Shown here: positions 33,340 to 33,894 of the stretch, one piece after another | How the letters are laid out: the number at the start of each line of letters is the position of its first letter | Numbering within the stretch: the stretch's first letter is position 1 | Assembly: GCA_012842495.1 (NCBI GenBank) | Contig: DUSS01000022.1 | Location: 1 to 33,894 of the forward strand | DNA length: 33,894 nucleotides | Direction of reading: 5' to 3' | Origin: Candidatus Fermentithermobacillaceae bacterium | GTDB lineage: Bacteria; Bacillota; Sulfobacillia; Fermentithermobacillales; DUSS01 | Program-made: the position numbers and the translations under genes | The notes under the pieces: generated by a model | What the model was told of the DNA's origin: nothing | The model's input: the letters and a program-made list of their open reading frames with translations, nothing else | Database searches by the model: none

Positions 33340-33855
33340 TCATCTTCCCTCCCATTTCCCTTTGATGAGTTCCATGACGTCCACCGGCCGGTCCTGAGGG
33401 ACGACCCGGATCTCGCATTTCACCCCCAGGGCGTCCAGTGCTCTGAAAGCTTCGACGTCTTCCTCCCCTACCGAAACGGACTTGAAAATCTGCTTTCTCC
33501 CTTTGGCCCCTTGCATGTTTCCGATACCCCCGATGTTGCCCACATTAATCGTGGTGATGGGAACACCCCTTTTCACCAGTTCCAGGGCCTCTTTTGGGGA
33601 GGTGCACAGCACCATGACTTTCTCGATGGGGGAAGACAGGGGGCCTTTTAGAAGTTCGCTCGCTCGGGTGAGATCCGTTACCTCTGTGACCACTCCCTTA
33701 GGGGCGGCCAGTTTCACTACCATCTTCCTGAGCTCGTCTTTCGCCACGTCATCGCTGGCGATCAGGATTCGCCGGGCTCCGCACGACGAAAGCCAAGCAG
33801 TGGTCACCTGTCCGTGAATCAGCCTGTCATCGATCCTTAGCAAAGCTAGAGCCAA
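33340..33855 (-). CDS. PTS mannose-family EIIB component
   Basis: Cytoplasmic phospho-carrier whose histidine (RIDDRLIHGQV) passes phosphate to the incoming sugar. A TTG start at 33855 with GGGAGGG 6 bases upstream gives 171 residues beginning MALALLRIDDRL, like relatives. An ATG at 33882 would add nine residues, but only 12 bases before it are in the window and no ribosome binding site shows. Family stretches KVMVLCTSPKEALELVKRG and INVGNIGGIGNMQG are clear. It is the first gene seen of the second PTS operon; a mannose-type EIIA gene is expected beyond the right edge. Confidence 0.9.
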   Translation of the reverse strand: MALALLRIDDRLIHGQVTTAWLSSCGARRILIASDDVAKDELRKMVVKLAAPKGVVTEVTDLTRASELLKGPLSSPIEKVMVLCTSPKEALELVKRGVPITTINVGNIGGIGNMQGAKGRKQIFKSVSVGEEDVEAFRALDALGVKCEIRVVPQDRPVDVMELIKGKWEGR

Positions 33856-33894
33856 TGCCGTCCCTCCCACAGGTTCCTCCATTGAACACCAAAT

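Overview
The window reads as chromosomal DNA of an anaerobic, probably thermophilic member of the Bacillota (Clostridia-like). The signs are an S-layer-homology (SLH) exoprotein, two phosphotransferase (PTS) operons, a tungsten-type aldehyde:ferredoxin oxidoreductase, strong AGGAGG-type ribosome binding sites, frequent TTG/GTG starts and moderately high GC. The species cannot be named from the sequence. No rRNA, tRNA, CRISPR array or intact insertion sequence was seen.

Layout. At 1-2150 lies a restriction-modification pair (N4-cytosine methyltransferase and XcyI-like endonuclease). At 2544-7669 lies a leftward operon: SorC-type regulator, ascorbate-type PTS IIA, IIB and IIC, a phosphotriesterase-fold sugar-phosphate lactonase, and a decarboxylase of the KGPDC/HPS family. 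At 7789-11268 are a small hypothetical gene, an AlkZ-like DNA glycosylase (rightward), truD and an MntR-like regulator. At 11548-16211 is a complete branched-chain-amino-acid-type ABC importer (binding protein, livH, livM, livG, livF) ended by a clear terminator. At 16903-18815, rightward, are a GNAT acetyltransferase and a radical SAM/SPASM protein. These face a leftward set (23122-18850) made of an ABC ATPase, an ABC permease and a DUF2207-like membrane protein with a remarkable Cys-Ala repeat tail. Then come a class II aldolase, an SLH/phosphodiester-glycosidase exoprotein and an orphan cas6. From 33882 down to 27671 is a second PTS operon: mannose-type IIB, a fused IIC-IID, a DhnA-type class I aldolase, an aldehyde ferredoxin oxidoreductase and a zinc alcohol dehydrogenase.

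The most promising possible new system is the radical SAM/SPASM enzyme convergent with the DUF2207-like protein. The enzyme's N-terminal region looks like a PqqD-type recognition domain. The membrane protein ends in two CACACAC blocks and a GGGGC end, written with mixed synonymous codons, so the tail appears selected as protein. I infer that the enzyme modifies this cytoplasmic tail. Second in interest are the two sugar operons. One appears to replace the usual UlaG lactonase with a phosphotriesterase-fold enzyme and carries a decarboxylase with HPS-like specificity residues. The other couples PTS uptake to a ferredoxin-linked aldehyde oxidase.
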